From Branchinecta lynchi (lineage: Eukaryota; Arthropoda; Branchiopoda; Anostraca; Branchinectidae), in the NCBI GenBank assembly GCA_023053575.1, contig JAKZAP010000059.1, positions 62,001 through 126,000 on the forward strand: a stretch of DNA of 64,000 bases. The letters run 5' to 3'. A program made the translations under genes and the position numbers. The notes beneath the pieces were generated by a model. The model worked only from the letters and a program-made list of their open reading frames with translations. It was not told where the DNA came from and searched no databases. The stretch's first letter is position 1, and each line of letters opens with the position of its first letter. Shown here piece after piece: positions 13,577 to 25,170 of the stretch.

Positions 13577-16500
13577 CCCACAAGGTTGGTTTTCCCGAAA
13601 CGTTTGTTTCCCCACAAGGTTGGTTTTCCCACAAGGTTGGTATTCCCGCAGGGTTTGTTTTCCCACAAGGTTAGTTTTCCCGCAAGGTTTGTTTCCCCAC
13701 AAGGTTTGTTTTCCCACAAGGATTGTTTTCCCACTAGGTTTGTTTCCCCACAAGGTTTGTTTTCCCACAAGGTTGGTTTTCCCGAAAGGTTTGTTTCCCC
13801 ACAAGGTTGGTTTTCCCTCAAGGTTGGTATTCCCGCAGGGTTTGTTTTCCCACAAGGTTAGTTTTCCCGCAAGGTTTGTTTCCCCACAAGGTTTGTTTTC
13901 CCACAAGGATTGTTTTCCCAATAGGTTTGTTTCCCCACAAGGTTTGTTTTCCCACAAGGTTTGTTTTCCCCCAAGGTTGGTTTTCCCGCAAGGTTGGTTT
14001 TCCCACAAGGTTTGCTTTCCCACTGTGTTGGTTTTCCCAAAAGGTTCGCTTTCCCACAAGGTTGGTTTTCCCACAAGGTTGGTTTTCCCGCAGGGTTGCT
14101 TTCCTCATAAGGTTGGTTTTCCCACAAGGTTTGCTTTCTCACAAGGTTTGTTTTCCCACTAGGTTGTTTTTCCCACTAGGTTGGTTTTCCCACAAGGTTT
14201 GTTTTCCCACAAGCTTTGTTTTCCCCCAAGGTTGGTTTTCCCGCAAGGTTGGTTTTCCCACAAGGTTTGTTTTCCCACAAGGTTGGTTTTCCCGCAGGGT
14301 TTGTTTCCCCATAAGGTTGGTTTTCCCACAAGGTTTGTTTTCTCACAAGGTTTGTTTTCCCACAAGGTTTGTTTTCCCACAAGGTTTGTTTTCCCACAAG
14401 GTTGGTTTTCCCTCAGGGTTTGTTTTCCCACAAGGTTAGTTTTCCCGAAAGGTTTGTTTCCCCACAAGGTTTGTTTTCCCACAAGGTTGGTTTTCCCGCA
14501 GGGTTTGTTTTCCCACAAGGTTAGTTTTCCCGCAAGGTTTGTTTCCCCACAAGGTTTGTTTTCCCACAAGGATTGTTTTCTCACAAGGTTTGTTTTCCCA
14601 CTAGGTTTGTTTCCCCACAAGGTTTGTTTTCCCACAAGGTTTGTTTTCCCACTATGTCGGTTTTCCCAAAAGGTTCGCTTTCCCACAAGGTTGGTTTTCC
14701 CACAAGGTTCGTTTTCCCGCAGGGTTGCTTTCCCCATAAGGTTGGTTTTCCCACAAGGTTTGTTTTCTCACAAGGTTTGTTTTCCCACTAGGTTGTTTTT
14801 CCCACTAGGTTGGTTTTCCCACAAGGTTTGTTTTCCCACAAGCTTTGTTTTCCCCCAAGGTTGGTTTTCCCGCAAGGTTGGTTTTCCGAAAAGGTTTGTT
14901 TTCCCACTGTGTTGGTTTTCCCAAAAGGTTCGCTTTCCCGCAAGGTTGGTTTTCCCACAAGGTTTGTTTCCCCACAAGGTTTGTTTTCCCCTAAGATTTG
15001 TTTTCCCACAAGGTTTGTTTTCCCACAAGGTTTGTTTTCCCACAAGGTTTGTTTTCCCACAAGGTTGGTTTTCCCGAAAGGCTTGTTTCCCCACAAGGTT
15101 TGTTTTCCCACTAGGTTTGTTTTCCCATAAGGTTGGTTTTCCCACAAGGTTTGTTTTCTCACAAGGTTTGTTTTCCCACTAGGTTTGTTTCCCCACAAGG
15201 TTTGTTTTCTCACAAGGTTTGTTTTCCCACAAGGTTTGTTTTCCCACAAGGTTTGTTTTCCCGCAAGGTTGGTTTTCCCGAAATGTTTGTTTTCCCACAA
15301 GGTTGGTTTTCCCACAAGGTTGGTTTTCCCGCAGGGTTTGTTTTCAAGGTTTGTTTCCCCACAAGGTTTGTTTTCCCACAAGGATTGTTTTCTCACAAGG
15401 TTTGTTTTCCCACTAGGTTTGTTTCCCCACAAGGTTTGTTTTCCCACAAGGTTTGTTTTCCCCCAAGGTTGGTTTTCCCGCAAGGTTAGTTTTCCCACAA
15501 GGTTTGTTTTCCCACTGTGTTGGTTTTCCCAAAAGGTTCGCTTTCCCAGTTTGTTTTCCCACAAGGTTTCTTTTCCCACAAGGTTTGTTTTCCCACAAGG
15601 ATTGTTTTCTCACAAGGTTTGTTTTCCCACTAGGTTGGTTTTCCCACAAGGTTTGTTTTCCCACAAGGTTTGTTTTCTCACAAGGTTGGTTTTCCCGAAA
15701 GGTTTGTTTCCCCACAAGGTTGGTTTTCCCACAAGGTTGGTTTTCCCGCAGGGTTTGTTTTCCCACAAGGTAAGTTTTCCCGCAAGGTTTGTTTTCCCAC
15801 AAGGTTAGTTTTCCCACAAGGTTTGTTTCCCCACAAGGTTTGTTTCCCCACGAGGTTTGTTTTCCCACAAGGATTGTGTTCTCACAAGGTTTGTTTTCCC
15901 ACTGTGTTGGTTTTCCCAAAAGGTTCGCTTTCCCGCAAGGTTCGCTTTCCCGCAAGGTTGGTTTTCCCACAAGGTTTGTTTTCTCACAAGGTTTGTTTTC
16001 CCACAAGCTTTGTTTTTCCCCAAGGTTGGTTTTCCCGCAAGGTTGGTTTTCCCACAAGGTTTGTTTTCCCACTGTGTTGGTTTTCCCAAAAGGTTCGCTT
16101 TCCCGCAAGGTTGGTTTTCCCACAAGGTTTGTTTTCCCACTGTGTTGGTTTTCCCAAAAGGTTCGCTTTCCCACAAGGTTGGTTTTCCCACAAGGTTGGT
16201 TTTCCCGCAGGGTTGTCTTCCCCATAAGGTTGGTTTTCCCACAAGGTTTGTTTTCTCACAAGGTTTGTTTTCCCACTAGGTTGTTTTTCCCACTAGGTTG
16301 GTTTTCCCACAAGGTTTGTTTTCCCACAAGCTTTGTTTTCCCCCAAGGTTGGTTTTCCCGCAAGGTTGGTTTTCCCCCAAGGTTGGTTTTCCCACAAGGT
16401 TGGTTTTCCCGCAGGGTTGCTTTCCCCATAAGGTTGGTTTTCCCACAAGGTTGGTTTTCCCACAAGCTTTGTTTTCCCCCAAGGTTGGTTTTCCCGTAAG

Positions 16501-19500
16501 GTTGGTTTTCCCACAAGGTTTGTTTTCCCACTGTGTTGGTTTTCCCAAAAGGTTCGCTTTCCCACAAGGTTGGTTTTCCCACAAGGTTTGTTTCCCCACA
16601 AGGTTTGTTTTCCCATAAGGTTTGTTTTCCCACAAGGTTTGTTTTCCCACAAGGTTTGTTTTCCCACAAGGTTGGTTTACCCGAAAGGTTTGTTTCCCCA
16701 CAAGGTTGGTTTTCCCACAAGGTTGGTATTCCCGCAGGGTTTGTTTTCCCACAAGGTTAGTTTTCCCGCAAGGTTTGTTTCCCCACAAGGTTTGTTTTCC
16801 CACAAGGATTGTTTTCCCACTAGGTTTGTTTCCCCACAAGGTTTGTTTTCCCACAAGGTTGGTTTTCCCGAAAGGTTTGTTTCCCCACAAGGTTGGTTTT
16901 CCCTCAAGGTTGGTATTCCCGCAGGGTTTGTTTTCCCACAAGGTTAGTTTTCCCGCAAGGTTTGTTTCCCCACAAGGTTTGTTTTCCCACAAGGATTGTT
17001 TTCCCAATAGGTTTGTTTCCCCACAAGGTTTGTTTTCCCACAAGGTTTGTTTTCCCCCAAGGTTGGTTTTCCCGCAAGGTTGGTTTTCCCACAAGGTTTG
17101 CTTTCCCACTGTGTTGGTTTTCCCAAAAGGTTCGCTTTCCCACAAGGTTGGTTTTCCCACAAGGTTGGTTTTCCCGCAGGGTTGCTTTCCTCATAAGGTT
17201 GGTTTTCCCACAAGGTTTGCTTTCTCACAAGGTTTGTTTTCCCACTAGGTTGTTTTTCCCACTAGGTTGGTTTTCCCACAAGGTTTGTTTTCCCACAAGC
17301 TTTGTTTTCCCCCAAGGTTGGTTTTCCCGCAAGGTTGGTTTTCCCACAAGGTTTGTTTTCCCACTGGGTTGGTTTTCCCAAAAGGTTCGCTTTCCCGCAA
17401 GGTTGGTTTTCCCACAAGGTTCGCTTTCCCGCAAGGTTCGTTTTCCCACAAGGTTGGTTTTCCCGCAGGGTTTGTTTCCCCATAAGGTTGGTTTTCCCAC
17501 AAGGTTTGTTTTCTCACAAGGTTTGTTTTCCCACAAGGTTTGTTTTCCCACAAGGTTTGTTTTCCCACAAGGTTGGTTTTCCCTCAGGGTTTGTTTTCCC
17601 ACAAGGTTAGTTTTCCCGAAAGGTTTGTTTCCCCACAAGGTTTGTTTTCCCACAAGGTTGGTTTTCCCGCAGGGTTTATTTTCCCACAAGGTTAGTTTTC
17701 CCGCAAGGTTTGTTTCCCCACAAGGTTTGTTTTCCCACAAGGATTGTTTTCTCACAAGGTTTGTTTTCCCACTAGGTTTGTTTCCCCACAAGGTTTGTTT
17801 TCCCACAAGGTTTGTTTTCCCACTATGTCGGTTTTCCCAAAAGGTTCGCTTTCCCACAAGGTTGGTTTTCCCACAAGGTTCGTTTTCCCGCAGGGTTGCT
17901 TTCCCCATAAGGTTGGTTTTCCCACAAGGTTTGTTTTCTCACAAGGTTTGTTTTCCCACTAGGTTGTTTTTCCCACTAGGTTGGTTTTCCCACAAGGTTT
18001 GTTTTCCCACAAGCTTTGTTTTCCCCCAAGGTTGGTTTTCCCGCAAGGTTGGTTTTCCGAAAAGGTTTGTTTTCCCACTGTGTTGGTTTTCCCAAAAGGT
18101 TCGCTTTCCCGCAAGGTTGGTTTTCCCACAAGGTTTGTTTCCCCACAAGGTTTGTTTTCCCCTAAGATTTGTTTTCCCACAAGGTTTGTTTTCCCACAAG
18201 GTTTGTTTTCCCACAAGGTTTGTTTTCCCACAAGGTTGGTTTTCCCGAAAGGCTTGTTTCCCCACAAGGTTTGTTTTCCCACTAGGTTTGTTTTCCCATA
18301 AGGTTGGTTTTCCCACAAGGTTTGTTTTCTCACAAGGTTTGTTTTCCCACAAGGTTTGTTTTCCCGCAAGGTTGGTTTTCCCGAAATGTTTGTTTTCCCA
18401 CAAGGTTGGTTTTCCCACAAGGTTGGTTTTCCCGCAGGGTTTGTTTTCAAGGTTTGTTTCCCCACAAGGTTTGTTTTCCCACAAGGATTGTTTTCTCACA
18501 AGGTTTGTTTTCCCACTAGGTTTGTTTCCCCACAAGGTTTGTTTTCCCACAAGGTTTGTTTTCCCCCAAGGTTGGTTTTCCCGCAAGGTTAGTTTTCCCA
18601 CAAGGTTTGTTTTCCCACTGTGTTGGTTTTCCCAAAAGGTTCGCTTTCCCAGTTTGTTTTCCCACAAGGTTTCTTTTCCCACAAGGTTTGTTTTCCCACA
18701 AGGATTGTTTTCTCACAAGGTTTGTTTTCCCACTAGGTTGGTTTTCCCACAAGGTTTGTTTTCCCACAAGGTTTGTTTTCTCACAAGGTTGGTTTTCCCG
18801 AAAGGTTTGTTTCCCCACAAGGTTGGTTTTCCCACAAGGTTGGTTTTCCCGCAGGGTTTGTTTTCCCACAAGGTAAGTTTTCCCGCAAGGTTTGTTTTCC
18901 CACAAGGTTAGTTTTCCCACAAGGTTTGTTTCCCCACAAGGTTTGTTTCCCCACGAGGTTTGTTTTCCCACAAGGATTGTGTTCTCACAAGGTTTGTTTT
19001 CCCACTGTGTTGGTTTTCCCAAAAGGTTCGCTTTCCCGCAAGGTTCGCTTTCCCGCAAGGTTGGTTTTCCCACAAGGTTTGTTTTCTCAAAAGGTTTGTT
19101 TTCCCACAAGCTTTGTTTTTCCCCAAGGTTGGTTTTCCCGCAAGGTTGGTTTTCCCACAAGGTTTGTTTTCCCACTGTGTTGGTTTTCCCAAAAGGTTCG
19201 CTTTCCCGCAAGGTTGGTTTTCCCACAAGGTTTGTTTTCCCACTGTGTTGGTTTTCCCAAAAGGTTCGCTTTCCCACAAGGTTGGTTTTCCCACAAGGTT
19301 GGTTTTCCCGCAGGGTTGTCTTCCCCATAAGGTTGGTTTTCCCACAAGGTTTGTTTTCTCACAAGGTTTGTTTTCCCACTAGGTTGTTTTTCCCACTAGG
19401 TTGGTTTTCCCACAAGGTTTGTTTTCCCACAAGCTTTGTTTTCCCCCAAGGTTGGTTTTCCCGCAAGGTTGGTTTTCCCCCAAGGTTGGTTTTCCCACAA

Positions 19501-19763
19501 GGTTGGTTTTCCCGCAGGGTTGCTTTCCCCATAAGGTTGGTTTTCCCACAAGGTTGGTTTTCCCACAAGCTTTGTTTTCCCCCAAGGTTGGTTTTCCCGT
19601 AAGGTTGGTTTTCCCACAAGGTTTGTTTTCCCACTGTGTTGGTTTTCCCAAAAGGTTCGCTTTCCCACAAGGTTGGTTTTCCCACAAGGTTTGTTTCCCC
19701 ACAAGGTTTGTTTTCCCATAAGGTTTGTTTTCCCACAAGGTTTGTTTTCCCACAAGGTTTGTT
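13577..19763 (+). repeat. 3.1-kb tandem segmental duplication of satellite
   Basis: The variant-monomer order at about 13577-16660 recurs at about 16663-19763. The shift is 3,086 bp in the first part, 3,171 bp in the middle and 3,103 bp at the end. These steps are an 85-bp gain (5 monomers) and a 68-bp loss (4 monomers). Off-register markers are shared: TTTTCAAGGTTTG at about 15343 and 18446, TTTCCCAGTTTG at about 15543 and 18646, and TTTCCGAAAAGG at about 14883 and 18054. This is a young unequal exchange. Confidence 0.85.
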
Positions 19764-20044
19764 TTCCCACAAGGTTTGTTTTCCCACAAGGTTGGTTTTC
19801 CCGAAAGGTTTGTTTCCCCACAAGGTTTGTTTTCCCATTAGGTTTGTTTTCCCATAAGGTTGGTTTTCCCACAAGCTTTGTTTTCTCACAAGGTTTGTTT
19901 TCCCACTAGGTTTGTTTCCCCACAAGGTTTGTTTTCTCACAAGGTTTGTTTTCCCACAAGGTTTGTTTTCCCACAAGGTTTGTTTTCCCACAAGGTTGGT
20001 TTTCCCGAAAGGTTTGTTTCCCCACAAGGTTTGTTTTCCCACAA

Positions 20045-20100
20045 GGTTGGTTTTCCCGCAGGGTTTGTTTTTTGAAAGCAACCCTGCGGGAAAACCAACC
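20045..20100. repeat. Perfect 21-bp inverted repeat at a strand-switch junction
   Basis: The 21-nt arm at 20045-20065 is the exact reverse complement of 20080-20100, with a 14-nt spacer (TGTTTTTTGAAAGC). The symmetry continues outwards with few mismatches because forward satellite lies on the left and reverse satellite on the right. This is the head-to-head start of a 5-kb inverted block. Confidence 0.92.
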
Positions 20101-23100
20101 TTGTGGGAAAACCAACCTTGTGGGAAAGCGAACCTTTTGGGAAAACCAACACAGTGGGAAAAAAACCTTGTGGGAAAACCAACCTTGCGGGAAAACCAAC
20201 CTTGGGGGAAAACAAACCTTGTGGGAAAACAAACCTTGTGGGGAAACAAACCTAGTGGGAAAACAAACCTTGTGAGAAAACAATCCTTGTGGGAAAACAA
20301 ACCTTGGGGGGAAACAAACCTTGCGGGGAAACTAACCTTGTGGGAAAACAAACCCTGCGGGAAAACCAACCTTGTGGGAAAACCAACCTTGTGGGGAAAC
20401 AAACCTTTCGGGAAAACTAACCTTGTGGGAAAACAAACCCTGCGGGAAAACGAACCTTGTGGGAAAACAAACCTTGTGGGAAAACAAACCTTGTGGGAAA
20501 ACAAACCTTGTGAGAAAACCAACCTTGTGGGAAAACCAACCTTATGGGGAAACAAACCCTGCGGGAAAACCAACCTTGTGGGAAAACCAACCTTGCGAGA
20601 AAGCGAACCTTTTGGGAAAACCAACACAGTGGGAAAACAAACCTTGTGAGAAAACAATCCTTGTGGGAAAACAAACCTTGTGGGGAAACAAACCTTGTGG
20701 GGAGACAAACCTTGTGGGAAAACAAACCTTTTGGGAAAATAAACCTTGCGGGAAAACGAACCTTTTGGGAAAACCAACACAGTGGGAAAACCAACCTAGT
20801 GGGAAAAACAACCTTATGGGGAAAGCAACCCTGCGGGAAAACCAACCTTGTGGGAAAACAAACCTTGTGGGAAAACAAACCTTGTGGGGAAACAAACCTA
20901 GTGGGAAAACAAACCTTGTGAGAAAACAATCCTTGTGGGAAAACAAACCTTGGGGGGAAACAAACCTTGCGGGGAAACTAACCTTGTGGGATAACAAACC
21001 CTGCGGGAAAACCAACCTTGTGGGAAAACCAACCTTGTGGGGAAACAAACCTTTCGGGAAAACTAACCTTGTGGGAAAACAAACCCTGCGGGAAAACGAA
21101 CCTTGTGGGAAAACAAACCTTGTGGGAAAACAAACCTTATAGGAAAACAAACCTTGTGAGAAAACAAACCTTGTGGGAAAACCAACCTTATGGGGAAACA
21201 AACCCTGCGGGAAAACCAACCTTGTGGGAAAACCAACCTTGCGAGAAAGCGAACCTTTTGGGAAAACCAACACAGTGGGAAAACAAACCTTGTGAGAAAA
21301 CAATCCTTGTGGGAAAACAAACCTTGTGGGGAAACAAACCTAGTGGGAAAACAAACCTTGTGAGAAAACAATCCTTGTGGGAAAACAAACCTTGGGGGGA
21401 AACAAACCTTGCGGGAAAACTAACCTTTTGGGAAAACAAAACCTGCGGGAAAACGAACCTTGTGGGAAAACAAACCTTGTGGGAAAACAAACCTTGTGGG
21501 AAAACAAACCTTGTGAGAAAACAAACCTTGTGGGAAAACCAACCTTATGGGGAAACAAACCCTGCGGGAAAACCAACCTTGTGGGAAAACCAACCTTGCG
21601 GGAAAGCGAACCTTTTGGGAAAACCAACACAGTGGGAAAACAAACCTTGTGAGAAAACAATCCTTGTGGGAAAACAAACCTTGTGGGGAAACAAACCTTG
21701 TGGGGAAACAAACCTTGTGGGAAAACTAACCTTGTGGGAAAACAAACCTTGCGGGAAAACTAACCTTGTGGGAAAACAAACCCCTGCAGGAAAACCAACC
21801 TTGTGGGAAAACCAACCTTGTGGGGAAACAAACCTTTCGGGAAAACAAACCTTGTGGGAAAACAAACCTTATGGGGAAACAAACCCTGCGGGAAAACCAA
21901 CCTTGTGGGAAAACCAACCTTGCGAGAAAGCGAACCTTTTGGGAAAACCAACACAGTGGGAAAACAAACCTTGTGAGAAAACAATCCTTGTGGGAAAACA
22001 AACCTTGTGGGGAAACAATCCTTGTGGGGAAACAAACCTTGTGGGAAAACTAACCTTGTGGGAAAACAAACCTTGCGGGAAAACGAACCTTTTGGGAAAA
22101 CCAACACAGTGGGAAAACAAACCTTGTGAGAAAACAATCCTTGTGGGAAAACAAACCTTGTGGGAAAACCAACCTTATGGGGAAAGCAACCCTGCGGGAA
22201 AACCAACCTTGTGGGAAAACCAACCTTGTGGGAAAGCGAACCTTTTGGGAAAACCAACACAGTGGGAAAAAAACCTTGTGGGAAAACCAACCTTGCGGGA
22301 AAACCAACCTTGGGGGAAAACAAACCTTGTGGGAAAACAAACCTTGTGGGGAAACAAACCTAGTGGGAAAACAAACCTTGTGAGAAAACAATCCTTGTGG
22401 GAAAACAAACCTTGGGGGGAAACAATCCTTGCGGGAAAACTAACCTTTTGGGAAAACAAACCCTGCGGGAAAACGAACCTTGTGGGAAAACAAACCTTGT
22501 GGGAAAACAAACCTTGTGGGAAAACAAACCTTGTGAGAAAACAAACCTTGTGGGAAAACCAACCTTATGGGGAAACAAACCCTGCGGAAAAACCAACCTT
22601 GTGGGAAAACCAACCTTGCGGGAAAGCGAACCTTTTGGGAAAACCAACACAGTGGGAAAACAAACCTTGTGAGAAAACAATCCTTGTGGGAAAACAAACC
22701 TTGAGGGGAAACAAACCTTGTGGGGAAACAAACCTTGTGGGAAAACTAACCTTGTGGGAAAACAAACCTTGCGGGAAAACTAACCTTCTGGGAAAACAAA
22801 CCCCTGCGGGAAAACCAACCTTGTGGGAAAACCAACCTTGTGGGGAAACAAACCTTTCGGGAAAACAAACCTTGTGGGAAAACAAACCTTGTGGGAAAAC
22901 AAACCTTGTGGGAAAACAAACCTTATGGGGAAAGCAACCCTGCGGGAAAACCAACCTTGTGGGAAAACCAACCTTGTGGGAAAGTGAACCTTTTGGGAAA
23001 ACCAACACAGTGGGAACACAAACCTTGTGGGAAAACCAACCTTGCGGGAAAACCAACCTTGTGGGAAAACAAACCTTGTGGGAAAACAAACCTTGTGGGA

Positions 23101-25170
23101 AAACAAACCTTGTGGGAAAACAAACCTTGTGGGAAAACAAACCTTATGGGAAAACAAACCTTGTGGGGAAACAAACCTTGTGGGAAAACCAACCTTGCGG
23201 GAAAGCGAACCTTTTGGGAAAACCAACACAGTGGGAAAACAAACCTTGTGGGAAAACCAACCTTGCGGGAAAACCAACCTTGGGGGAAAACAAAGCTTGT
23301 GGGAAAACAAACCTTGTGGGAAAACCAACCTAGTGGGAAAAAACAACCTAGTGGGAAAACAAACCTTGTGAGAAAACAAACCTTGTGGGAAAACCAACCT
23401 TATGGGGAAAGCAACCCTGCAGGAAAACCAACCTTGTGGGAAAACCAACCTTGTGGGAAAGCGAACCTCTTGGGAAAACCAACACATTGGGAAAACAAAC
23501 CTTGTGGGAAAACCAACCTTGCGGGAAAACCAACCTTGGGGGAAAACAAACCTTGTGGGAAAACAAACCTTTTGGGGAAACAAACCTAGTGGGAAAACAA
23601 TCCTTGTGGGAAAACAAACCTTGTGGGGAAACAAACCTTGCGGGGAAACTAAACTTGTGGGAAAACAAACCCTGCGGGAATACCAACCTTGTGGGAAAAC
23701 CAACCTTGTGGGGAAACAAACCTTTCGGGAAAACAAACCTTGTGGGAAAACAAACCTTGTGGGAAAACAAACCTTGTGGGAAAACAAACCTTGTGGGAAA
23801 ACAAACCTTGTGAGAAAACAAACCTTGTGGGGAAACAAACCTAGTGGGAAAACAAACCTTGTGGGGAAACAAACCTTGTGGGAAAACCAACCTTGCGGGA
23901 AAGCGAACCTTTTGTGAAAACCAACACAGTGGGAAAACAAACCTTGTGTTAAAACCAACCTTGCGGGAAAACCAGCCTTGGGAGAAAACAAAGCTTGTGG
24001 GAAAACAAACCTTGTGGGAAAACCAACCTAGTGGGAAAAACAACCTAGTGGGAAAACAAACCTTGTGAGAAAACAAACCTTGTGGGAAAACCAACCTTAT
24101 GGGTAAAGCAACCCTGCGGGAAAACCAACCTTGTGGGAAAACCAACCTTGTGGGAAAGCGAACCTTTTGGGAAAACCAACACAGTGGGAAAACAAACTTT
24201 GTGGGAAAACCAACCTTGCGGGAAAACCAACCTTGGGGGAAAGCAAACCTTGTGGGAAAACAAACCTTGTGGGGAAACAAACCTAGTAGGAAATCAAACC
24301 TTGTGAGAAAACAATCCTTGTGGGAAAACAAACCTTGTGGGGAAACAAACCTTGTGGGAAAACAAACCTTATGAGAAAACTAACCTTGTGGGAAAACAAA
24401 CCCTGCGGGAAAACCAACCTTGTGGGAAAACCAACCTTGTGGGGAAACAAACCTTTCGGGAAAACTAACCTTGTGGGAAAACAAACCCTGCGGGAAAACC
24501 AACCTTGTGGGAAAACAAACCTTGTGGGAAAACAAACCTTGTGGGAAAACAAACCTTATGAGAAAACAAACCTTGTGGGAAAACCAACCTTATGGGGAAA
24601 CAAACCCTGCGGGAAAACCAACCTTGTGGGAAAACCAACCTTGCGGGAAAGCGAACCTTTTGGGAAAACCAACACAGTGGGAAAACAAACCTTGTGAGAA
24701 AACAATCCTTGAGGGAAAACAAACCTTGATGGGAAACAAACCTTGTGGGGAAACAAACCTTGTTGGAAAACTAACCTTGTGGGAAAATAAACCTTGCGGG
24801 AAAACTAACCTTGTGGGAAAACAAAACCTGCGGGAAAACCAACCTTGTGGGAAAACCAACCTTGTGGGGAAACAAACCTTTCGGGAAAACCAACCTTGTG
24901 GGAAAACAAACCTTGTGGGAAAACAAACCTTATGGGGAAAGCAACCCTGCGGGAAAACCAACCTTGTGGGAAAAGCAACCTTGTGGGAAAAGCAACCTTG
25001 TGGGAAAGCGAACCTTTTGGGAAAACCAACACAGTGGGAAAACAAACCTTGTGGGAAAACCAACCTTGCGGGAAAACCAACCTTGTGGGAAAACAAACCT
25101 TGTGGGAGAACAAACCTTGTGGGAAAATAAACCTTATGCTGAAAGCAACCCTGCGGGAAAACCAACCTTG
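20074..25170 (-). repeat. 17-bp satellite array, inverted block 2 (~5.1 kb)
   Basis: The monomers lie on the - strand. The block begins at the inverted repeat at 20045-20100 and ends near 25170, where ..AACCAACCTTGTGG runs into TTTTCCCACTAGG. It contains local duplications with shifts of 646 bp (38 monomers) and 1,020 bp (60 monomers). The window's longest ORF (771 codons, 21018-23333, +) lies here and is a by-product of the stop-free repeat. Confidence 0.96.
21340..22900 (-). repeat. 1,020-bp (60-monomer) tandem duplication in inverted block 2
   Basis: The sequence from about 21340 to 21880 matches about 22360 to 22900 with a constant shift of 1,020 bp, exactly 60 x 17. The copies share the run of GGGGGG in the AACCTTGGGGGG monomer and the CCCCTGC(A/G)GG off-register monomer near 21780 and 22800. 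Confidence 0.8.

Larger units (their letters stand above)
1861..20073 (+). repeat. 17-bp satellite array, forward block 2 (~18.2 kb)
   Basis: This is a continuous forward array with no unique sequence. The first 3.5 kb carries unusual monomers (GGTCTGATTTAACACAAT near 2138, 2525 and 4724; CTGTTTTGGTTTTACCATAA near 2237, 2337, 2629 and 4822). The remainder consists of shuffled higher-order blocks, including a 3.1-kb tandem duplication (13577-19763). HindIII sites (AAGCTT) recur in the variant monomer CACAAGCTTTGTTTTCC. No genes are supported. Confidence 0.97.

Noticed and set aside
21018..23333. 771-codon ORF, and hundreds of other long ORFs (for example 672 codons at 16893-18911 and 549 codons on - at 11459-13108) across the satellite.
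   Set aside because: The 17-bp consensus lacks stops in all six frames, so long ORFs arise automatically. They overlap each other in every frame, start mostly at TTG/CTG or chance ATG, and encode only the cycling 17-residue peptide. No splice sites or promoters are evident.
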